The notes: a model not told the origin generated them from the letters alone. Positions 37,414-47,428 are shown, counted from the first letter of the stretch. The stretch is 64,000 bases of DNA from an uncultured Pelagibacteraceae bacterium (GCA_902616245.1 CACMSB010000001.1:186001-250000), one strand, 5' to 3'. Numbers and translations: made by a program.

Positions 37414-38204
37414 AAAAGTTTTTAGTGATAGGAAATCCTATTGAACATTCATTATCACCAAAATTACAAAACTATTGGATAAAATCTAATAATTTAAATG
37501 CTATTTATGGAAAATTAGAAGTTCATGAAAGTGATTTGGCTGAATTATGTGAAAATATGAAAGACGGAAGATTGAATGGTATAAATGTTACTATCCCTTT
37601 TAAAAAGACAATTATACCTTATTTAAATGTTCTTAGTGGTCATGCTTTAAGAACTCAGTCAGTAAATACCGTTTCCTTCGATAACGGAAATTTAATTGGA
37701 CATAACACAGATATAGATGGTTTCGAACTTAGTGTTAGAAAATTAAATTACAACGTCATGGACAAATCAATATTAATACTAGGAGCAGGGGGAGTCGTTC
37801 CTTCAATAATCTATGCTTTGAAAAAAATGAACGCTAAAAACATAGCCTTAAGCAATAGGACAAAAAAAAAATCATTAGAGTTAAAAAATATTTTCAGTGA
37901 GTTAGAGATTTTGGAATGGGGACAATTAAATAATTTTGATATGATTATAAATGCAACAAGTTTAGGACTAAAAAAGAATGACAAGTTTCAAATAGATTTT
38001 TCTAAAGCAGGAAACGGTAAATTATTTTATGATGTTATATATGAGCCATTCGAAACAGAATTCTCTAAATCAGCAAAAGAAACTGGGAATATATACGAAA
38101 ATGGTTTAAATATGTTTTTATACCAAGCACAAAAAGCTTTTAATATTTGGCATAAAGTTGAACCTGCGATTAATACAAAAGTAACTGAATTCTTAAAAAG
38201 TTAA
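37410..38204 (+). CDS. aroE: Shikimate 5-dehydrogenase
   Basis: A 264-residue shikimate-pathway enzyme. VIGNPIEHSLSPKLQNYW (5-22) is the substrate-binding start, NVTIPFKK contains the catalytic lysine, NTDIDGF and the NADP fold GAGGVVPS (125-132) are present. It reduces 3-dehydroshikimate for aromatic amino-acid synthesis. It is followed by an SDR gene that intervenes before coaE. Confidence 0.96.
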   Translation: MKKFLVIGNPIEHSLSPKLQNYWIKSNNLNAIYGKLEVHESDLAELCENMKDGRLNGINVTIPFKKTIIPYLNVLSGHALRTQSVNTVSFDNGNLIGHNTDIDGFELSVRKLNYNVMDKSILILGAGGVVPSIIYALKKMNAKNIALSNRTKKKSLELKNIFSELEILEWGQLNNFDMIINATSLGLKKNDKFQIDFSKAGNGKLFYDVIYEPFETEFSKSAKETGNIYENGLNMFLYQAQKAFNIWHKVEPAINTKVTEFLKS

Positions 38205-38209
38205 AATTT

Positions 38210-38950
38210 GTGAGATTAAAAGATAAAATAATTGTTATAACTGGTGCAGCATCAGGTTTTGGAAAAGGTATAGCAAAAAAATTTTCTTATGAGGGTGCTA
38301 GATTAATTTTAGTAGATATTAATTTAAATCTTCTAAAAAAAGTCTCAAAAAGTTTATCACAAGATTATTTTATGGCAGATGTCTCTAATTCAAAACAATT
38401 TGAGTCGTTGGCAAAATATGTTTATAGTAAGTATAAAATTCTAGACGTAATTGTTAACAATGCTGGAATTACCCATAAGCCTAAACCGATGGAAAATGTT
38501 ACAGAGAAAGAATTTGAAAAGGTATTTAATGTCAATGCTAAGTCTGTGTATTTCTGTGGTAAATACTTTGTACCAAAGATGAAAAAATTTAAAAAAGGAG
38601 TTATTTTAAATGTGGCTTCTACAGCAGGATTATCTCCGAGGCCCAAATTAAATTGGTATAATGCAAGCAAGGGATGGATGATAACTGCCACTAAAACAAT
38701 GGCAGTAGAACTTGCACCTTATAAAGTTAGAGTTAATGCCTTAGCTCCAGTGGCTGGGAAAACACCTTTGTTAAAATCATTTATGGGAGGAAATACTTTA
38801 AAAAAAAAACAAGCATTTTTATCAACAATTCCTATTGGAAGATTTTCAACTCCACAAGATATGGGTAATGCGGCTTGTTTTTTATGTTCTGATGAAGCTG
38901 ATATGATCACTGGATCTATTTTAGAAGTAGATGGTGGAAGATGCATATAA
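38210..38950 (+). CDS. Short-chain dehydrogenase/reductase (SDR) family oxidoreductase
   Basis: A 246-residue classical SDR with GTG start. TGAASGFGKGIA (11-22) is the cofactor glycine motif, NNAG at 83-86, Ser137, and the catalytic Tyr150-x3-Lys154 (YNASK). Asp36 after the second strand suggests NAD(H) preference. It resembles FabG and sugar or alcohol dehydrogenases; the substrate is unknown. It sits between aroE and coaE, genes often adjacent elsewhere, so it is likely an insertion in this lineage. Confidence 0.88.
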   Translation: MRLKDKIIVITGAASGFGKGIAKKFSYEGARLILVDINLNLLKKVSKSLSQDYFMADVSNSKQFESLAKYVYSKYKILDVIVNNAGITHKPKPMENVTEKEFEKVFNVNAKSVYFCGKYFVPKMKKFKKGVILNVASTAGLSPRPKLNWYNASKGWMITATKTMAVELAPYKVRVNALAPVAGKTPLLKSFMGGNTLKKKQAFLSTIPIGRFSTPQDMGNAACFLCSDEADMITGSILEVDGGRCI

Positions 38951-38968
38951 GTTTATTTGACTTTTAAA

Positions 38969-39556
38969 ATGATAAGAATTTGCACTATAGGCGGCATTGG
39001 TTCTGGAAAATCGTTTATATCAAAATTATTTAAGTATCCAGTTTTTAATGCAGACAATGTAGTAAAAAATATTTATAGAAATGACAAAAATTGTTTTAAA
39101 AATTTAAAAAAAAAGTTACCTAAATTTATTAGTTCATTTCCTATTAAAAAGTCAGATTTAATTAAAGCGATATCATCAAATAGAAACAATTTAAAAATTA
39201 TCTCATCAATTGTTCACCCAATAGTAAGAAAAAAAATGAAATTTTTTTTGAAGGAAAATAAATCTTCGAGAATTGTTGTTATGGATATACCCTTATTGAT
39301 AGAAAATAAATTATATAAAAAAAATGATATACTAGTTTTTGTTAAAGCAAAAAAATCAAAAATTTTAAAAAGATTAAAAAAAAGAAGAAATTTTAATAAA
39401 AAAATTTTAAATGAATTAAAACTTAACCAATCATCACTGTTAAAAAAAGAAAGAATGGCTAATTATATTATCGATAATAATTTTTCACCAAATATAATGA
39501 AAAATAAAATAAAAAAATTAAAAAAAAAAATAATTGATGAAAGAAATAGTTCTTGA
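38969..39556 (+). CDS. coaE: Dephospho-CoA kinase
   Basis: The last enzyme of coenzyme A synthesis. The P-loop GGIGSGKS lies at about residues 7-14, FNADNVV and VVMDIPLLIENK are family blocks. I chose the ATG at 38969, 6 residues before the P-loop; a TTG at 38957 would add four residues. The C-terminal half is extremely lysine and asparagine-rich because of the AT-rich code. It overlaps dnaQ by 20 bases. Confidence 0.92.
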   Translation: MIRICTIGGIGSGKSFISKLFKYPVFNADNVVKNIYRNDKNCFKNLKKKLPKFISSFPIKKSDLIKAISSNRNNLKIISSIVHPIVRKKMKFFLKENKSSRIVVMDIPLLIENKLYKKNDILVFVKAKKSKILKRLKKRRNFNKKILNELKLNQSSLLKKERMANYIIDNNFSPNIMKNKIKKLKKKIIDERNSS

Positions 39557-40202
39557 TACTGAAACAACAGGATTATCGGTAAAGGACGGGCACCGTATTG
39601 TTGAGATTGGATGTATAGAGTTAGAGAATTTAATCCCTACAAAAAAAGTTTTCCATTGTTATTTAAATCCTGAGAGAAAAGTTTCAGAAAGTGCCCTAAA
39701 AGTCCATGGCTACACAGATGAATTTTTATCCGACAAGAAAAAATTTATAGATATAGCAGATGAATTTTTAAAATTTATAGATGGAAAAAAGATTGTGATA
39801 CACAATGCAGAATTCGACATCGGTCATCTGAACAATGAACTATCTTTGATAAAAAAAGGAAAAATTTCATCTGCAAATGTAATTGATACACTTGAGATTG
39901 CTAGAAATAAATATCCAGGATCAGGTAATAGTTTGGATGCTTTGTGTAAAAGATTTAGGGTCGATAATTCAAGAAGAGAAAAACATACCGCTTTAATTGA
40001 CTGCGAGTTACTTTCAAAGGTCTATATAAATCTTATTGATCAAAAAGAGCCAATATTTCAGTTTCAAAAAAATCAAGATAAAAAAGAAGAATTAAATAGT
40101 TCGGTTAATAATTATTCAAAGAAAATTATACAATTAACCAAAAGTGAAATTGAAAATCATTCAAAATTTTTAAAAAAAAATTTAAAAAAAAATTTTTACT
40201 AA
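39537..40202 (+). CDS. dnaQ: DNA polymerase III subunit epsilon (proofreading exonuclease)
   Basis: A DEDDh 3'-5' exonuclease of about 221 residues. Exo I is LDTETTGL, Exo II HNAEFDIGHLN, Exo III EKHTALIDCELL with the catalytic His. The C-terminal tail (about 180-221) would bind the alpha subunit. The ATG at 39537 directly follows an alternative TTG and is preferred. It overlaps coaE by 20 bases and converges on secB by 4. Confidence 0.94.
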   Translation: MKEIVLDTETTGLSVKDGHRIVEIGCIELENLIPTKKVFHCYLNPERKVSESALKVHGYTDEFLSDKKKFIDIADEFLKFIDGKKIVIHNAEFDIGHLNNELSLIKKGKISSANVIDTLEIARNKYPGSGNSLDALCKRFRVDNSRREKHTALIDCELLSKVYINLIDQKEPIFQFQKNQDKKEELNSSVNNYSKKIIQLTKSEIENHSKFLKKNLKKNFY

Positions 40203-40621
40203 TTCAGTCTTTGTTCATACAATTTTTCAAAATCGACTTTTTTTTCCAGTTTCAACTCTGGAAATCCAGAATCTTTTATCAAATTAATAAATATTTTTTC
40301 AAGTTTTGGATATACCTCAATTTGTAAGTCACAAAGTAATAATTTTTCTAATTCTTCTTTATTAATTTTTTCATCTATTAATTTTATTACTGTAGAGTAA
40401 GAAATTTCAAAATGTGAATTTTTTTTTGTTTCGTTTGGTCTCTTATAATTTAATTTTGTCGTGACTTCGATCATTTTATTTTTTAATGTCTTTGTAGTTA
40501 TATTTATTCCCAAAGTATATTTAGAGATAAATTCTCTGCTATAAACAAAGGTTTCAGCACTCGGTATCTCAACTGATAAGTCCTGAATATATTGTAGTAC
40601 TATTTCATATTTTTTTGTCAT
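40199..40621 (-). CDS. secB: Protein-export chaperone SecB
   Basis: A 140-residue SecB: YIQDLSVEIPSAETF near the N-terminus, then NPK-less but typical beta strands (FEISYSTVIKL) and a C-terminal helix. SecB tetramers hold preproteins unfolded for SecA. Position after dnaQ on the opposite strand matches Caulobacter. Overlap with fxsA is 17 bases. Confidence 0.9.
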   Translation of the reverse strand: MTKKYEIVLQYIQDLSVEIPSAETFVYSREFISKYTLGINITTKTLKNKMIEVTTKLNYKRPNETKKNSHFEISYSTVIKLIDEKINKEELEKLLLCDLQIEVYPKLEKIFINLIKDSGFPELKLEKKVDFEKLYEQRLN

Positions 40622-41027
40622 TATCGTCTATATCCTCATAATCACCTTCAATAAAATTATTTTCGTCAGCTTTTTTTGTTTTTCTAGCCTTTATAAACTT
40701 TCCCAATATAATTCTTCTCGTAAATGGAATAATTAATAAGATTCCAATGATATCAGTAGCAAAACCAGGAATAATTAGCAACAATGCTGCAAAAGCTAAA
40801 GTTGCACCAGAAATAATTTCATAAACAGGAATTTCATTTTTAACAAGTTGACCAAAACCTGATTTTAAAGTGTTAAAACCTTCATATCTTGCATAAGCAA
40901 CTCCTGCAACTGCAGTAATTAATATGAGCAAAACGGTGTTAAATGCTCCAATTTGAGAACCAATTTTAATGAATAAGTAAATTTCAACAAGAGGAATTCC
41001 TATAATCAAAAATAATACTGTGTTCAT
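40605..41027 (-). CDS. fxsA: FxsA family membrane protein
   Basis: A 140-residue inner-membrane protein with three or four hydrophobic helices: FLIIGIPLVEIYLFIKIG (about 5-22) is the FxsA signature, then VLLILITAVAGVAYARYEG and PGFATDIIGILLIIPFTRR. E. coli FxsA can relieve phage T7 exclusion by F; the normal function is unclear. The order secB-fxsA/tim44 is conserved in Alphaproteobacteria. Confidence 0.9.
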   Translation of the reverse strand: MNTVLFLIIGIPLVEIYLFIKIGSQIGAFNTVLLILITAVAGVAYARYEGFNTLKSGFGQLVKNEIPVYEIISGATLAFAALLLIIPGFATDIIGILLIIPFTRRIILGKFIKARKTKKADENNFIEGDYEDIDDNDKKI

Positions 41028-41084
41028 TTGTCTATAACTTAATTAGCAGGTTGAAATTATCAACATAGTAAATATTATACTTAT

Positions 41085-41672
41085 ATGAGTTATAGCTTTG
41101 AATACATCGATATTATACTTCTTGCAATGATTGCAGGTTTTATTTTTTTAAGATTAAGAGGAATTTTAGGTAAAAAAACAGGATTTGAAGAGGATATAGA
41201 CTCAAGTTTTGCTCATGAGGCCCCACCGTCTAAACCCACTATGGATTTAAATGCAAAAACGTTCGACGAAAACGCTAAAAAAGAATTCGTTAAAGGTGCT
41301 AAGATTGCTTATGAGACTATAATTACTAATTTTGCCAATGGAAAGTTAAAAGACATAAAATCATTGCTTGATAAAAACGTTTATTTACAATTTGAGGAAG
41401 CAATTAAAGATAGAGATGAAAAAAAGTTTTCTTCAGAAACAACATTCATTGGAATTAATTCAGCTGAAGTCAAAGAACATCAGCAAAATAAAAATATGTT
41501 AGAAGTTACAGTAGAATTTGTAAGTGAAATTATTTCATGTGTTAAAGACAAAGATAACAAAGTTGTTTCAGGCGACCCTGAAAAAATAAAAAAAGTTTTA
41601 GATACTTGGAAATTTTCTAAAGATAGTCGATCTTCAAATCCTAATTGGCTTCTAATTGATACCCAGGCTTGA
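41085..41672 (+). CDS. Tim44/TimA-domain membrane-anchored protein
   Basis: A 195-residue protein with an N-terminal hydrophobic helix (about 8-24), an LRGILGKK linker, and a C-terminal Tim44-like domain (about 60-195: FVKGAKIAYETIITNFANG). Bacterial TimA proteins are inner-membrane attached and related to mitochondrial Tim44; function is not settled. It is divergent from fxsA (57 bases) and coupled to the smr gene through TTGA. Confidence 0.86.
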   Translation: MSYSFEYIDIILLAMIAGFIFLRLRGILGKKTGFEEDIDSSFAHEAPPSKPTMDLNAKTFDENAKKEFVKGAKIAYETIITNFANGKLKDIKSLLDKNVYLQFEEAIKDRDEKKFSSETTFIGINSAEVKEHQQNKNMLEVTVEFVSEIISCVKDKDNKVVSGDPEKIKKVLDTWKFSKDSRSSNPNWLLIDTQA

Positions 41673-42082
41673 CAAATAAGTTATCAGATAAAGATAAAAA
41701 AGACTGGCAAGATTTCTTAGATAGTTCTGAAAAGCTTCAGAGCAAAGATGTAGATCAAATAAGTAATCAGACAGCTTCCGAAAGATCTATCGATCTTCAC
41801 GGGTATAATTTAGAAGAAGCTAACAAAAAAATCTCAGTATTTATTGAGAATTGTTATCGAGATAAAATAAAAAAAATTAATGTGATTACTGGTAAGGGAA
41901 TGAGATCAAAAAACCTAAATGATCCTTATCAATCTAAAGATTTAAGTATTTTAAAACATTCGGTACCAGAATATATCAAAAATAATCCTGAATTAATGAG
42001 TAAAATTATTAATATTGATTTTGAGTCAGTTAACAGTCCCTCGAAAGGAAATTTTGATATAATTTTGAAAACTATAAAATAA
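41669..42082 (+). CDS. Smr-domain protein
   Basis: A 137-residue protein beginning at TTG, whose first bases overlap the upstream TGA as TTGA. The Smr domain shows [12 protein letters not shown] (about 39-50, the LDLHG motif) and NVITGKG (T-G-x-G motif). Smr domains have nicking or RNA endonuclease activity in some proteins. It overlaps the convergent hslU end by 11 bases. Confidence 0.85.
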   Translation: MTNKLSDKDKKDWQDFLDSSEKLQSKDVDQISNQTASERSIDLHGYNLEEANKKISVFIENCYRDKIKKINVITGKGMRSKNLNDPYQSKDLSILKHSVPEYIKNNPELMSKIINIDFESVNSPSKGNFDIILKTIK

Positions 42083-43439
42083 ATTTTGAAAGATCACTAT
42101 CTTTAACTAATTCGCCAATATTATCTTTTATATATTTACCATCTACAGTAATCTTTTCACCAGCTCTATCTGTAGCTGTAAAACTAATTTCATCTAATAC
42201 TCTTTCTATAATTGTATGTAGTCTTCTTGCTCCTATATTCTCTACTGATGAATTCACTTCACTTGCTATATTAGCAATTGTGATAATTCCATCTTCTGTA
42301 AATTCTAAATCTACATTTTCAGTTTTTAAAAGTGCTTTGTACTGTTTAATTAAACTGTTATCAGGTTCTTTTAATATTCTTATAAAATCCTCACTATTTA
42401 GGGCATCAAGCTCAACTCTTATAGGCAATCTTCCTTGCAATTCAGGCAAAAGATCCGATGGTTTTGCTAATTGAAAAGCACCTGAAGCAATAAATAAAAT
42501 GTGGTCAGTTTTAACAGGTCCATATTTTGTACTAACAGTTGTCCCCTCTATTAATGGTAATAGGTCTCTTTGGACACCTTCTCTTGATACATCACCACCA
42601 ACACGATCTGTTCTAGCTGAAATTTTATCTATTTCGTCCAAAAAAACTATTCCGTTGTTTTCGGTTGAATCTTTTGCAGATTTTATAATTTTATCTTGCT
42701 CAATAAGTTTATCTGATTCTTCATTAATTAAAATATCATGAGATTCTTTGACTGACATTTTCTTTTTCTTGGGTTTTTGACCCATTGATTTTCCAAGCAT
42801 GTCAGAAATATTAATCATCCCAACATTTGCTCCTGGCATTCCTGGAATTTCAAATGAAGGCATTTGATTAGACTCACTAACAGCTATCTCAATTTCATTA
42901 TCATCTAAGTCTCCATCTCTTAGTCTTTTTCTAAAGCTTTCTCTAGTAGCAACACTTGCTTTATTGCCTACTAATGCATCTAAAACTCTGTCCTCTGCAA
43001 GCTTTTGTGCTTGGGCATGAACCTCTTTTCTTTTTTTTACTTTTTCCATAGCAATAGCTATTTCTAGTAAATCTCTTACAATTTGTTCAACGTCACGTCC
43101 CACATATCCAACTTCTGTAAATCTAGTTGCTTCAACTTTTACAAATGGTGCTTCTGCTAATTTTGAGAGTCTTCTGGAAATTTCGGTTTTACCAACACCA
43201 GTTGGTCCAATCATTAAAATATTTTTTGGAAGAACTTCATCTTTCATGTCATCTTCTAATGCTTGTCTTCTCCATCTATTTCTTAAAGCAATAGCTACAG
43301 CTCTTTTAGCTTTATTTTGACCAACAACAAATCTATCTAATTCTGAAACTATTTCTCTTGGTGATAACGAGTTTGTTATTGTAGTTTTCCCTTTTGTAAC
43401 TTTGCCTTTTGGAAATGATGTAACATTTGATTTTTCCAT
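42072..43439 (-). CDS. hslU: HslU ATPase subunit of the HslVU protease
   Basis: A 455-residue AAA+ unfoldase: [14 protein letters not shown] (about 68-81, Walker A), VFLDEIDKI (Walker B), the intermediate I-domain (about 120-250) and the C-terminal end SDLSKFIL that inserts into HslV. It feeds unfolded proteins to HslV. Its start overlaps the hslV stop by one base. Confidence 0.98.
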   Translation of the reverse strand: MEKSNVTSFPKGKVTKGKTTITNSLSPREIVSELDRFVVGQNKAKRAVAIALRNRWRRQALEDDMKDEVLPKNILMIGPTGVGKTEISRRLSKLAEAPFVKVEATRFTEVGYVGRDVEQIVRDLLEIAIAMEKVKKRKEVHAQAQKLAEDRVLDALVGNKASVATRESFRKRLRDGDLDDNEIEIAVSESNQMPSFEIPGMPGANVGMINISDMLGKSMGQKPKKKKMSVKESHDILINEESDKLIEQDKIIKSAKDSTENNGIVFLDEIDKISARTDRVGGDVSREGVQRDLLPLIEGTTVSTKYGPVKTDHILFIASGAFQLAKPSDLLPELQGRLPIRVELDALNSEDFIRILKEPDNSLIKQYKALLKTENVDLEFTEDGIITIANIASEVNSSVENIGARRLHTIIERVLDEISFTATDRAGEKITVDGKYIKDNIGELVKDSDLSKFIL

Positions 43440-43954
43440 TATATTTTCTCCATACTCAAATTGTCGTTAGTAAATACACAAATATCAGACGCAACTTTAA
43501 TAGACTTTTTAGCAATTTCCTCTGCAGACATATCAGTATCCATTAAAACTTTAGCAGCTGCTAAGGCATAGTTTCCACCTGAACCAATTCCAATTACATC
43601 TCCCTCGGGTTCAAGAACATCACCTGTTCCCGAAATTATAAAACTTTTTTCTTTATCACCTATTGCCATTAAGGCCTCTAATCTTCTTAAATATTTATCT
43701 GTACGCCAATCTTTTGCCAATTCTACAGCAGCTCTTGTCAGATTACCCGCATGTTTTTCAAGCTTTGACTCTAATCTTTCAAACAATGTTAAAGCATCTG
43801 CTGTTGATCCTGCAAAACCAGCGATCACATTTCTTTTCTCAATTTTACGAACTTTGTTAGCAGTTTTCTTAATTACAGTATTACCCATACTAACTTGACC
43901 GTCACTGGCCACAACTACGTCATTATTTTTTCTTATAAGCACAATTGTTGTCAT
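43439..43954 (-). CDS. hslV: HslV peptidase subunit of the HslVU protease
   Basis: A 171-residue proteasome-related threonine protease; after Met removal Thr2 is the nucleophile (MTTIVLI start). [22 protein letters not shown] and [14 protein letters not shown] are hallmarks. It forms dodecameric rings with HslU. A heat-shock-like promoter directly abuts the start codon. Confidence 0.97.
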   Translation of the reverse strand: MTTIVLIRKNNDVVVASDGQVSMGNTVIKKTANKVRKIEKRNVIAGFAGSTADALTLFERLESKLEKHAGNLTRAAVELAKDWRTDKYLRRLEALMAIGDKEKSFIISGTGDVLEPEGDVIGIGSGGNYALAAAKVLMDTDMSAEEIAKKSIKVASDICVFTNDNLSMEKI

Positions 43955-43961
43955 GGACTAT

Positions 43962-43989
43962 AGATGGATATGAATTTAAATAGTTCAAG
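43962..43989 (-). promoter_or_regulatory. Candidate heat-shock (sigma-32) promoter of hslVU
   Basis: On the minus strand CTTGAA (43989-43984), 14 bases, then ATCCATCT (43969-43962). Predicted start of transcription falls a base or two before the hslV ATG at 43954. Spacing and position match the grpE candidate at 10646. Confidence 0.5.
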
Positions 43990-44044
43990 CCCAGGTTTAG
44001 TATTATTGATATAATCAAAAATACCTATATACCTAATTTAAATT

Positions 44045-44635
44045 ATGAAAAGAAAAGCAAAAATAGCTAGAAAAACAAAAGAAACCAATATCAGTGTTGA
44101 CCTTAATATTGATGGCAAAGGTAAGTACAAAGTTGACACAGGAATAGGTTTCTTAGATCACATGCTCGAACAGTTATCTAAACACTCATCGATGGATTTG
44201 ACTGTTAAAGCAAAAGGTGACACACACATTGATCTTCACCACACAACTGAAGACACCGGGATTGCTATTGGAGAATGCTTAAAGAAAGCATCAAAAAAAT
44301 TTGTAGGCATTAAAAGATATGCTCACATACTGTTGCCAATGGATGAAACTTTAACAAGAGTTGCAATTGATGTTTCAAACAGACCTTATTTAATTTGGAA
44401 TGTAAAATTAAAAGTTGAGAAACTTGGTGAGATGGACACAGAATTATTTAAAGAATGGTTCCAAGCATTTTCACAAGCAGCAGGAATTACTTTACATGTT
44501 GAAAATATTTATGGAGATAATAGTCACCACATCATAGAGTCTTGTTATAAAGGCTTGGCAAGAACTTTAAGAGCTGCGCTAGAATTAGATCCAAGGAATA
44601 AAAGTACAATTCCTTCTACAAAAGGCTCTTTATAA
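44045..44635 (+). CDS. hisB: Imidazoleglycerol-phosphate dehydratase
   Basis: A 196-residue histidine-pathway enzyme, monofunctional as in most bacteria. [14 protein letters not shown] (about 36-49) and [17 protein letters not shown] (about 61-77) carry metal-binding histidines; a second HHIIES occurs near 160. It opens a hisB-H-A-F-E operon with a 5-base gap to hisH. Confidence 0.97.
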   Translation: MKRKAKIARKTKETNISVDLNIDGKGKYKVDTGIGFLDHMLEQLSKHSSMDLTVKAKGDTHIDLHHTTEDTGIAIGECLKKASKKFVGIKRYAHILLPMDETLTRVAIDVSNRPYLIWNVKLKVEKLGEMDTELFKEWFQAFSQAAGITLHVENIYGDNSHHIIESCYKGLARTLRAALELDPRNKSTIPSTKGSL

Positions 44636-44640
44636 AATTA

Positions 44641-45267
44641 ATGGACGTCACTATTGTTGACTATAAATCGGGTAATATTAGCTCTGTAATTAACTCCTTT
44701 AAAGAAGTTGCTAAAGATAAAGTTAATATCGAAGTAACCTCAGATTTAGATAAAATTAAATCTAGTGATAAGGTAGTTTTACCAGGGCAGGGATCCTTCA
44801 AGAGCTGTATAGACGGTTTAAATAGCATAAATGGTTTGGTTGATACTTTAAGTGAATTTGCATTAAATAATAAAAAACCTCTTTTAGGAATTTGTGTAGG
44901 TCTTCAAATGTTTGCAGATGTTGGATACGAAGAAATTGAGACTAAAGGACTAGGTTGGATTTCAGGCAAAGTATCTAAAATTGATAATCAAAATGGAAAA
45001 TATAAACTACCCCATATTGGCTGGAACCAAATAAATATTGTTAAAGATAGTAAAATTTTTAATGATATAGAAAATAATTCTCATATGTATTTCGTTCACA
45101 GTTATGAATTTATTCCAAATGATAATTCAGTCACTGCTGCTATTACCGATTATTCGTCAAAGATCGTCTGTGCAATTGAAAAAGACAATATATTTGGAAC
45201 TCAATTTCATCCAGAAAAAAGTGATAAGATAGGCCTTAAAATAATAAATAACTTCATAAATTTGTAA
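44641..45267 (+). CDS. hisH: Imidazole glycerol phosphate synthase, glutaminase subunit
   Basis: A 208-residue class I glutamine amidotransferase: LLGICVGLQMF with nucleophile Cys85, and GTQFHPEKS with the catalytic His and Glu. It supplies ammonia to HisF. A small lipoprotein gene starts 2 bases after its stop. Confidence 0.96.
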   Translation: MDVTIVDYKSGNISSVINSFKEVAKDKVNIEVTSDLDKIKSSDKVVLPGQGSFKSCIDGLNSINGLVDTLSEFALNNKKPLLGICVGLQMFADVGYEEIETKGLGWISGKVSKIDNQNGKYKLPHIGWNQINIVKDSKIFNDIENNSHMYFVHSYEFIPNDNSVTAAITDYSSKIVCAIEKDNIFGTQFHPEKSDKIGLKIINNFINL

Positions 45268-45268
45268 T

Positions 45269-45400
45269 ATGAAAAATTATTTAATAATAATATTTTTTTT
45301 GTTATTTGCGTGCCAGAACCAAAATAATTTTAAAAAAAATAAAAAAGATAATTTAAACAATATGAATATATCTACTGAAGCTGTGATAAAGTTAAAATGA
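45269..45400 (+). CDS. Small lipoprotein (43 residues) within the his operon
   Basis: An ATG frame at 45269 encodes a hydrophobic signal and lipobox: MKNYLIIIFFLLFACQNQ, with Cys15 the likely lipidated residue, then a short Asn/Lys-rich tail ending VIKLK. It starts 2 bases after hisH and its TGA overlaps the hisA ATG (ATGA), a coupled arrangement. I do not recognise a family. The signal structure and tight fit support a real gene. Confidence 0.72.
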   Translation: MKNYLIIIFFLLFACQNQNNFKKNKKDNLNNMNISTEAVIKLK

Positions 45401-46116
45401 AAATTTTTCCAGCAATTGATATTAAAGATAAAAAATGTGTGAGATTAATTAAAGGAGACTTCGAAAATAAAACAGAATATGAAATGTCACCTGTGGATCA
45501 AGCTAAAAGATATAAAGATAATGGATTTAAAAATTTACATATAGTTGATCTGGATGGCGCACTGACTGGAGACCCGATTAATATTGATATTATTCAAGAT
45601 ATTGTTGGAAAATTTGATCTTAATATTGAAATAGGAGGTGGTATAAGAAATTTTGAAACCATTCAAAAATATATTGATGCTGGTGTTGAAAAAGTAATTT
45701 TAGGGAGTGCTGCAATAAAAGATAGAAGATTTTTAGATGAAGCTTGTAAAAAATTTTCAAATCAAATTGCATTAGGATTAGATGCTAAAGATGGTCATCT
45801 TTCAATTTCAGGTTGGACAGAAGAATCTGATAAATTAACAACTGAATATCTAAAGAAGGTAAATAATTACGGAGTTAGTAGAATTATTTACACAGATATT
45901 AATAGAGATGGAACAAAGCAAAGCCCAAATTTTGAAGAAACACAGAAAATAGCTGATATTTCAAATTGCCCAGTAGTTATATCTGGTGGTGTTTCTTCGA
46001 TTAGTGATATTAAAAAAGCTAAAAATTTAAATAATATTGAAGGGGTTATAATTGGGAAAGCTATATACGATGGTGATATAAAGCTTGATGAGCTTGCAAA
46101 AGAAATAGATGCTTAA
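45397..46116 (+). CDS. hisA: Phosphoribosylformimino-5-aminoimidazole carboxamide ribotide isomerase
   Basis: A 239-residue TIM barrel: [19 protein letters not shown] (2-20) with catalytic Asp8, then VDLDGA, EIGGGIR, and Asp near TDINRDGT. It converts ProFAR to PRFAR in histidine synthesis. The end overlaps hisF by 8 bases. Confidence 0.97.
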   Translation: MKIFPAIDIKDKKCVRLIKGDFENKTEYEMSPVDQAKRYKDNGFKNLHIVDLDGALTGDPINIDIIQDIVGKFDLNIEIGGGIRNFETIQKYIDAGVEKVILGSAAIKDRRFLDEACKKFSNQIALGLDAKDGHLSISGWTEESDKLTTEYLKKVNNYGVSRIIYTDINRDGTKQSPNFEETQKIADISNCPVVISGGVSSISDIKKAKNLNNIEGVIIGKAIYDGDIKLDELAKEIDA

Positions 46117-46861
46117 AAATAGAATTATACCTTGTTTAGATGTCAAAAATGGCCGTGTTGTTAAAGGCATCAATTTTGTAGATTTAAAAGATGCAGGAGA
46201 TCCTGTTGAACAAGCAAAAATTTATAGTGACGGCGGCGCAGATGAAATTTGTTTTTTAGACATCACTGCTTCAAATGAAAATAGAGACACTATTTATGAA
46301 GTAGTAGAGAAAACTTCTAAGAAATGTTTTGTTCCTTTAACAGTAGGTGGAGGAGTCAGAAGTATTGATGACATTAATAAATTACTTAATTGCGGAGCTG
46401 ATAAAGTATCAATTAATACTGCAGCTGTTCAAAATTCAAAAGTAGTTGAAGATAGTTCTAGAAAATTTGGATCACAGTGCATTGTTGTTGCAATTGATGC
46501 AAAGAGAAAAAACGATGGATGGGAAATCTTTACTCATGGGGGAAGAAATCCAACTGGTATAAATGCTTTAGAATTTGCTTCTAAAATGGAAAAATGTGGT
46601 GCTGGAGAGCTTCTAGTGACCTCTATGGATAAAGATGGAACTCAGTCTGGATATGACATTGAATTAATGCAAAAGATATCATCTATGGTCAATATTCCAG
46701 TTATTGCATCAGGTGGAGTTGGTACATTAGATCATTTGGTAGATGGAATAAAATCAGGTGCTAGTGCCGTTTTAGCAGCATCTATATTCCATTATGGGAC
46801 TTATTCAGTTAATGAAGCTAAGCAATATTTGGCTTCAAAAGATATACCTGTTAGGATTTAG
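46109..46861 (+). CDS. hisF: Imidazole glycerol phosphate synthase, cyclase subunit
   Basis: A 250-residue TIM barrel: [19 protein letters not shown] (5-23) with catalytic Asp11, [17 protein letters not shown] and [13 protein letters not shown] with the second Asp. It joins HisH to form IGP and AICAR. It is one base from hisE. Confidence 0.98.
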   Translation: MLKNRIIPCLDVKNGRVVKGINFVDLKDAGDPVEQAKIYSDGGADEICFLDITASNENRDTIYEVVEKTSKKCFVPLTVGGGVRSIDDINKLLNCGADKVSINTAAVQNSKVVEDSSRKFGSQCIVVAIDAKRKNDGWEIFTHGGRNPTGINALEFASKMEKCGAGELLVTSMDKDGTQSGYDIELMQKISSMVNIPVIASGGVGTLDHLVDGIKSGASAVLAASIFHYGTYSVNEAKQYLASKDIPVRI

Positions 46862-46862
46862 A

Positions 46863-47135
46863 ATGTTAAAGATTTTAGAAGATCTCGTAAAACTTGCAAG
46901 AGAGCGAAAAAGTAATCCTGCTGAAGGCTCATACACTAATAAGCTTCTAGAAGATAAATCATTAGCGAAAGAAAAGGTTTTAGAAGAGATAAATGAACTA
47001 ATAGAAGCTGTAGAGCAAGACACAAACAAAATTCATGAAGCGGCAGATGTTCTATATCACTTAATAATGTACCTTGAAAAAAGTGGTATAAAAATTGAAG
47101 AAGTGATGGAAGAACTAAAAAAAAGACAAAAATGA
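46863..47135 (+). CDS. hisE: Phosphoribosyl-ATP pyrophosphatase
   Basis: A 90-residue all-helical MazG-like enzyme: SYTNKLLEDKSLAKEKVLEE (about 20-39) and AADVLYHLIMYL (EaADvLYH motif) bind Mg. The start at 46863 follows the hisF stop by one base; a frame open from 46794 overlaps hisF and is not conserved. The stop overlaps the next ATG as ATGA. Confidence 0.94.
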   Translation: MLKILEDLVKLARERKSNPAEGSYTNKLLEDKSLAKEKVLEEINELIEAVEQDTNKIHEAADVLYHLIMYLEKSGIKIEEVMEELKKRQK

Positions 47136-47428
47136 TATCACCTTCTGAAATTGAGGAAGTAAGAATTAAAGTACAGGGTATGCCAGAATCAGAATTGGAA
47201 CCAAGAAGAAATATTTTCTATGAAGACCTAAAAAGAACTTGGGATCTACACCTTCATCATCTTCATGATGATCATGAAAGATTAATATTGACTGAAATGT
47301 TAGTTTGGATTGACATGCGCTTAGAAGGCATTCCTGAAAAAGGAGTTAGATCGTGGATGTTTAGAGCAAAAAGAAGAGTTTTTTATGGAAATAAGGCTAG
47401 AAAAGGTGTGAAGTACGAAGATTTATGA
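47132..47428 (+). CDS. Conserved-looking hypothetical protein, His-rich
   Basis: A 98-residue protein I do not recognise. It overlaps hisE by four bases (ATGA), so it is cotranscribed with the his genes. A histidine-rich stretch DLHLHHLHDDH (about 38-48) could bind metal, and a basic C-terminus follows (AKRRVFYGNKARK). A tiny frame (47428) starts on its stop codon. Confidence 0.7.
   Translation: MISPSEIEEVRIKVQGMPESELEPRRNIFYEDLKRTWDLHLHHLHDDHERLILTEMLVWIDMRLEGIPEKGVRSWMFRAKRRVFYGNKARKGVKYEDL

Noticed and set aside
43955..44044. Riboswitch or histidine attenuator before hisB
   Set aside because: The 90-base gap lacks a histidine-rich leader peptide and any convincing hairpin; the hslV promoter candidate occupies part of it.
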